A stretch of 64,000 nt of DNA from Nocardia colli (GTDB lineage Bacteria > Actinomycetota > Actinomycetes > Mycobacteriales > Mycobacteriaceae): positions 186,001-250,000 of the forward strand of contig NZ_VXLC01000016.1 in NCBI RefSeq assembly GCF_008704205.1. The letters run 5' to 3'. Of this stretch, positions 60,236 through 64,000 are shown piece after piece (the stretch's first letter is position 1; the number at the start of each line of letters is the position of its first letter). A model generated the notes under the pieces. That model worked only from the letters and a program-made list of their open reading frames with translations, did not search any database and was not told the origin of the DNA. Position numbers and translations under genes: made by a program.

Positions 60236-60856
60236 TTAGTGGCCGCGGGCGATCCAGTCGGCGAGCGAAGGCTTTTCGGCGCCGATGGTCGTGGTGTCGC
60301 CGTGGCCGGTGTGCACGGTGGTTTCGTCCGGGAGGGTGAGCAGGCGATCGCGGATGGAATCGATGATGGTGCCGAAGTCGGAGTAGGAGCGGCCGGTGGC
60401 GCCGGGACCGCCGGAGAAGAGGGTGTCGCCGGTAAAGAGCGCGGCGGCCTCGGGGAGGTGCAGGGATACCGAGCCGGGGGAGTGCCCGGGGGTGTGCAGG
60501 ATGTCGATGTCGGTGCCGCCCACGGTGATTCGAGGGGTATCGGCGAGCGACCGGTAGTCGACGTCGGGGTGGGTCATCCGCCAGAGCGGATCGTCGGCCG
60601 GGTGCAGCAGGATCGGGGCGTCGAGGCGGGTGCTCAATTCCGGTGCGACGGTGACGTGGTCGTTGTGGCCGTGGGTGCACAGGATCGCGACGACGTTGCG
60701 AGAGCCGACCGCCTCGGCGATCGCGTCCGCGTCGTGCGCCGCATCGATGACGAGGACGTCCTGGTCGTCGCCGAGCAGCCAGACGTTGTTGTCGACGTCC
60801 CAGGTGCCGCCGTCGAGGGAGAAGGTGCCGGAGGTGACTACGCGATCGATCTTCAC
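60236..60856 (-). CDS. metallo-beta-lactamase-fold hydrolase of the mscR operon
   Basis: 206 aa from GTG at 60856, overlapping the mscR stop by 4 bases. The zinc motif is CTHGHNDH (HxHxDH), with later ligands in HTPGHSPGS, FTGDTLFSG and HTGHGDTT, as in glyoxalase II. The mscR-MBL pair also occurs in M. tuberculosis (Rv2259-Rv2260, from memory). It probably hydrolyses the formylmycothiol thioester produced by MscR. Confidence 0.92.
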   Translation of the reverse strand: MKIDRVVTSGTFSLDGGTWDVDNNVWLLGDDQDVLVIDAAHDADAIAEAVGSRNVVAILCTHGHNDHVTVAPELSTRLDAPILLHPADDPLWRMTHPDVDYRSLADTPRITVGGTDIDILHTPGHSPGSVSLHLPEAAALFTGDTLFSGGPGATGRSYSDFGTIIDSIRDRLLTLPDETTVHTGHGDTTTIGAEKPSLADWIARGH

Positions 60857-61938
60857 CGGACCACCACCGAGCGGAGTACCTCGCCGGCGTGCATCGCGGT
60901 GAACGATGCTTCGACTTCGTCGAGCGAAATGCGTTCGGTGACAAAGCGTTCCAGCGGCAGCCGACCTTGCAGGTGCAGGTCGACCAGCATCGGGAAGTCG
61001 CGCTCGGGCAGGCAGTCGCCGTACCAGGAGGACTTCAGCGCGCCGCCGCGGGAGAACAGATCGATCAGCGGCATCTCGATGGTCATGTCCGGCGTGGGCA
61101 CGCCGACCAGGACCACGGTGCCGGCCAGATCGCGGGCGTAGAACGCCTGCTTCCAGGTTTCCGGGCGGCCGACCGCCTCGATGACCACGTCGGCGCCGAA
61201 GCCGTCGGTGTACTCCTGGATCTTCTCGACCACGTCCTCGGCGGTCGCGTCGATGGTGTGGGTCGCGCCGAAGTCGGTGGCCCAGGCCAGCTTCCGGGCG
61301 TCCCGGTCGACTGCGATGATGGTCTTCGCACCGGCCAGCCGCGCGCCGGCGATGGCGGCGTCGCCGACGCCACCGCAGCCGAGCACCGCGACGGTGTCGC
61401 CCCGGGACACGTTGCCGGTGTTCATGGCCGCGCCGATGCCCGCCATCACGCCGCAGCCGAGCAGCCCGGCCACCGCGGGGTCGGCGGCGGGATCGACCTT
61501 GGTGCACTGTCCTTCGTGCACCAGCGTCTTGTCGACGAACGCGCCGATGCCAAGCGCCGGGCTCAGCTCGGTGCCGTCGGTGAGGGTCATCTTCTTGCTC
61601 GCGTTGTGGCTCGCGAAGCAGTACCAGGGGCGGCCGCGCTTACACGCCCGGCATTCGCCGCACACGGCGCGCCAGTTCAGCACCACGAAATCGCCGACCT
61701 CGACGTGCGTGACCGCGTCGCCGACGGTTTCCACGATGCCCGCGGCCTCGTGCCCGAGCAGGAACGGGAACTCGTCGTTGATGCCGCCCTCGCGGTAGTG
61801 CAGATCGGTGTGGCAGACGCCGCAGGCCTGCACCCGCACGATCACGTCGTGTGCACCGGGATCGGGAATCACCACGTCGACGATCTCGACCGGCGCACCC
61901 TTGCTACGGGCGATGACACCGCGCACGGTTTCCGACAC
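60853..61938 (-). CDS. mscR: S-(hydroxymethyl)mycothiol dehydrogenase / S-nitrosomycothiol reductase
   Basis: 361 aa from GTG at 61938 behind GGAGG. Class III zinc alcohol dehydrogenase marks: catalytic-zinc CGVCHTDLHYREGG and GHEAAGIVE, structural-zinc CGECRACKRGRPWYC, NAD loop VLGCGGVGDAAIAGARLAGA. GHEAAG with ALGIGAFVDKTLVHEGQC and SSWYGDCLPERDFP fit the mycothiol-dependent subgroup. It oxidises the formaldehyde-mycothiol adduct and can reduce nitrosomycothiol. Confidence 0.93.
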   Translation of the reverse strand: MSETVRGVIARSKGAPVEIVDVVIPDPGAHDVIVRVQACGVCHTDLHYREGGINDEFPFLLGHEAAGIVETVGDAVTHVEVGDFVVLNWRAVCGECRACKRGRPWYCFASHNASKKMTLTDGTELSPALGIGAFVDKTLVHEGQCTKVDPAADPAVAGLLGCGVMAGIGAAMNTGNVSRGDTVAVLGCGGVGDAAIAGARLAGAKTIIAVDRDARKLAWATDFGATHTIDATAEDVVEKIQEYTDGFGADVVIEAVGRPETWKQAFYARDLAGTVVLVGVPTPDMTIEMPLIDLFSRGGALKSSWYGDCLPERDFPMLVDLHLQGRLPLERFVTERISLDEVEASFTAMHAGEVLRSVVVR

Positions 61939-62063
61939 CTATGCCTCCTGGGAGATTTCGTCGACGCGGAACCGGAGCGCCCGCGAGCTGAGCACCGTCC
62001 ATACTGCCGCGCCCGCGGTGGCGACACCAGCGCCGGGTCTGCTCGGCCGGTCGAGGGGTTGAC

Positions 62064-62114
62064 ATTCCACAATGGAGGGTGCATTCTTTAGGTTATATTC
62101 CACTATGGAGGGTG
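62064..62114 (+). promoter_or_regulatory. two 18-bp direct repeats 33 bp apart: tandem operator candidate
   Basis: ATTCCACAATGGAGGGTG (62064-62081) and ATTCCACTATGGAGGGTG (62097-62114) differ at one base. Each holds a TCCA-N3-TGGA dyad. The first adjoins a TTGACA element (62059-62064). Spacing of 33 bases puts both on one face of the helix. They precede the DUF1707 gene by 24 bases. Confidence 0.65.
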
Positions 62115-62137
62115 GAACCGTCGACAAGGAACTTCAG

Positions 62138-62563
62138 ATGGAAATCTCGACCGGTACCCGCGCCTCGAACGCCGAACGCGAGAAGGTGGTGCGCCTGCTC
62201 GCCCGGCACATGGAGGATGGGCGGATCGACCTCGCCGAATACGACCAGCGCACCGCTCAGGTGTACGCGACCACCACCACCGACGATTTGCAGCTGGTGC
62301 TCTCGGACCTGCCGAAGCTGCCGAAAGCACCTGCCGGCAAAGCTGATTCGCGGTCGCGCATCCCGATCTGGCAGAAGATCGAAGGCACCAGCTGGCTCGG
62401 GGTGAGCGTGCTCGTCCTGTTCATCTGGGGCGCGATCTCGCTCAGCGTCGGCGAATTCACCTACCCGTGGCCGATCTGGGTGATCGGGCCGTGGGGTGCG
62501 GTGCTGGTGTTCCGGATGCTGACCGGGTTCGAATCCGGCAAGTACTCACGCCACCTGGGCTGA
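62138..62563 (+). CDS. DUF1707 domain membrane protein
   Basis: 141 aa from ATG at 62138 with AAGGA seven bases before. The DUF1707 domain (about 3-58) reads STGTRASNAEREKVVRLLARHMEDGRIDLAEYDQRTAQVYATTTTDDLQLVLSDLP, with R-x-S-x-A-E-R-E and the G-R-(L/I) turn typical of the family. Two helices follow (about 85-103 and 113-129). The role is unknown; members are thought to be regulatory or envelope proteins. Confidence 0.88.
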   Translation: MEISTGTRASNAEREKVVRLLARHMEDGRIDLAEYDQRTAQVYATTTTDDLQLVLSDLPKLPKAPAGKADSRSRIPIWQKIEGTSWLGVSVLVLFIWGAISLSVGEFTYPWPIWVIGPWGAVLVFRMLTGFESGKYSRHLG

Positions 62564-62585
62564 GGATGCGTTGGCCGGCAACGGC

Positions 62586-63971
62586 TTACGGCCAGGGCGG
62601 GGTAGCGCTGTGCGATGACGCGTGGCGGCCGCCCGGATTCGGCGGCGGGCTCGACCGGGGGCGGCGGCGGGCGGGCGGGTTGTACTCGTCGGGCTCGTCG
62701 TCCCACGGCCGGGGGTATTCGTCGCGCGGCCTCGGCGGGGGAGGTGCCTGCCGCTGACGCGGCATGGACCGCTCGGGCCAGGACGGCTCGGCGGTCGGTG
62801 CGGGTCGCTGCCCGGGCGGCGAAAGTTGTTCGTACCGGCCCGCTTCCGCGTAATCGTGGGGAACCGCCGAACTGCCTCTGCGCTGTAGCGGCAGCTCGGG
62901 GTCGCCGAGGCGCGAATCATAATGCGGCTGTGCGGCTTCCCGGCGGTACGCGGGCGGCTCCGGCGAGCGTTGCTCCAGTTGCGCCTGGATGGCGTCGAGC
63001 CGCTGGCGTCGAGCCCACACCTCCGCCGGATCCTCGTAGGGCACTTGCGCAGGCTCGGCGTGACCCGGCCACTCGCCGGCCGGCTCCGCGGGCTGAGACC
63101 GTCTGCGCCGCTCGAGCGGGGGCCGCGCGCTGTCACCTCGAACCGGCCAGTGTGGTGCGGGGTCCGCATACTGCGGTGCCGGATCGTCCTCCCACTGCGG
63201 CTGCGCCGGTTCTGCGTAAGCCGATCGAGTTGCCCCGAAGTCTTCGTACTCCGACCGAGCCGCGCCGTATTCCTGTTGGGCGCGTACAGGATCCGGTGCC
63301 TCGTGTGGCGCCCAGCCAGGCGCGGGCTCTTCGTATGAGTGCCGAGTTGCGGCGGCACTGTCCGGCGCCGAACGCGCCGGTTCGGCGGAAGGCCAGTGCA
63401 CGCGTGCAGATTCCAAATCCACATATGGCGTCCGCACAGGTTCGATCGGACGACGTCCCGAACGCGCTGGTCCTGAATCTTCGTAATCCGTCCGGGTCGG
63501 TTCGGCGTCCGCGCGCCGGAATCCGGCGGGCGCGACCGAGTCTCGTCGTGCGGGTGCGGGCCCTTCGTTGGGCGAGTACGCGGATTCTGCGTCGTATCGA
63601 GACCGGCCGCGCGAGACCGAGTCTCGCCGTGAGCGTGCCGATTCGGGCTCGTCATAGGGCGACTGTGCAGGTTCGGCATCGTCGTATCGAGACCGAGGCC
63701 GCGAGATCGGATCTCGTCGTGAGCGTGCTGGCTCCGGTTCGTCGTAAGGCGACTGGGCCGCTGCGGAGTCCGCGTGTCGGGATCGTCCCGAGGTGACCGG
63801 ATCGCGCCGCGAACGCGTAGGCACGGCGGGGATGGGCGACGACTCTTCGTCGAGGGGTTCGGCATTGCGCCGCTCGCGCTGGGAGCGCTTGGACGGCAGC
63901 TCTTTTCGGTGTGATCGAGCCGAAAGGGGCTGCTCGCGCCGAGGTGTCGGGCGGGGGAGGCCGGGCTGCAT
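62586..63971 (-). CDS. Arg/Pro-rich low-complexity protein with 30-aa repeats (5' end possibly outside the window)
   Basis: 461 codons from the first in-window ATG at 63971, but the frame stays open to the right edge, so the true start may lie beyond. The composition is rich in Arg, Pro, Ser, Glu and Tyr. Residues about 54-143 are three 30-aa repeats (SRRD...SRYDDAEPAQSPYDEPE). A later part has a short coiled-like stretch (VWARRQRLDAIQAQLEQ), and the end is Pro-rich. No catalytic domain or membrane helix is visible. It may be the disordered tail of a bigger envelope or division protein. Confidence 0.55.
   Translation of the reverse strand: MQPGLPRPTPRREQPLSARSHRKELPSKRSQRERRNAEPLDEESSPIPAVPTRSRRDPVTSGRSRHADSAAAQSPYDEPEPARSRRDPISRPRSRYDDAEPAQSPYDEPESARSRRDSVSRGRSRYDAESAYSPNEGPAPARRDSVAPAGFRRADAEPTRTDYEDSGPARSGRRPIEPVRTPYVDLESARVHWPSAEPARSAPDSAAATRHSYEEPAPGWAPHEAPDPVRAQQEYGAARSEYEDFGATRSAYAEPAQPQWEDDPAPQYADPAPHWPVRGDSARPPLERRRRSQPAEPAGEWPGHAEPAQVPYEDPAEVWARRQRLDAIQAQLEQRSPEPPAYRREAAQPHYDSRLGDPELPLQRRGSSAVPHDYAEAGRYEQLSPPGQRPAPTAEPSWPERSMPRQRQAPPPPRPRDEYPRPWDDEPDEYNPPARRRPRSSPPPNPGGRHASSHSATPPWP
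63542..63812 (-). repeat. 90-bp tandem repeat in the Arg-rich gene
   Basis: Three units of 30 codons start at SRRDPV, SRRDPI and SRRDSV (residues about 54, 84 and 114). Each carries R-x-RSR-(H/Y)-(A/D)-D and SP-(Y/N)-(D/E)-(E/G)-P. A fourth, shorter copy starts at RRDSVA. Edges are approximate. Confidence 0.65.
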
Positions 63972-64000
63972 GACCGGGAGTTCGCGGGTTTGCTGAGTGG

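Noticed and set aside
62521..62540. tRNA T-arm-like GGGTTCGAATCC
   Set aside because: It lies inside the DUF1707 coding frame, and no acceptor, D or anticodon arm can be placed around it.

Overview
The window looks like chromosome of a high-GC, mycolate-type actinomycete, most probably Nocardia or a close relative. Evidence: very GC-rich codon use with many GTG starts and ATGA/GTGA overlaps; a mycothiol-dependent formaldehyde dehydrogenase; a RamB/PrpR-type regulator; the septal protein SepIVA; and a gene order (rpmB-fakA-recG, pyc-rsmD-coaD, then sepIVA-DUF177-rpmF-rnc-mutM) like that of mycobacteria. No tRNA, rRNA, insertion sequence, prophage or CRISPR array was seen.

Layout. 1-7200: small metabolic genes, rpmB, a FakA-like kinase and recG. 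7260-12900: an MFS exporter divergent from a SigJ/ECF41 sigma factor, an LLM flavin oxidoreductase, a PrpR/RamB regulator and a limonene-epoxide-hydrolase-like gene. 13160-15845: metE under a cobalamin riboswitch. 16100-28000: a GT2 glycosyltransferase, then the housekeeping run pyc, rsmD, coaD, gtrA, sepIVA, DUF177, rpmF, rnc, mutM, a reductase-like protein and a PHP phosphoesterase. 27668-36366: a membrane-anchored PstS-like protein, an AhpD-like decarboxylase with a SigJ-like promoter, an AlkZ-like protein, a GT4 plus glycogen-debranching pair and a sugar epimerase.

35160-45290 is the most unusual region. A two-component system is transcribed with a polytopic membrane protein. Divergently lies a tightly overlapped operon: GT2, DUF2064 nucleotidyltransferase-like protein, methyltransferase, cytochrome-b/molybdopterin oxidoreductase, membrane protein and FMN reductase-like protein. 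The same 11-bp-period direct repeat (CGTCA-N3-TTT-CGTCAC) occurs in the divergent promoter and ahead of the epimerase, which suggests one regulon. The oxidoreductase carries 47 tandem hexapeptide units (18-bp repeats) between its heme-like and molybdopterin domains.

46108-54855: a complete kdp system (kdpFABC, kdpDE) with two extra unnamed small membrane proteins. 54952-58060: OsmC, acylphosphatase and a YgiB-YgiC-DUF350 cassette. 58084-58702: a candidate toxin-antitoxin pair. 58754-60204: a Cmx/CmrA-like exporter behind what looks like a 13-codon leader peptide and competing hairpins. 60236-61938: the mscR formaldehyde operon. 62064-63971: a DUF1707 protein behind a tandem operator-like repeat, and an Arg-rich repetitive protein that may run off the window edge.

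All function calls come from reading motifs and remembered family features; no database search was run.
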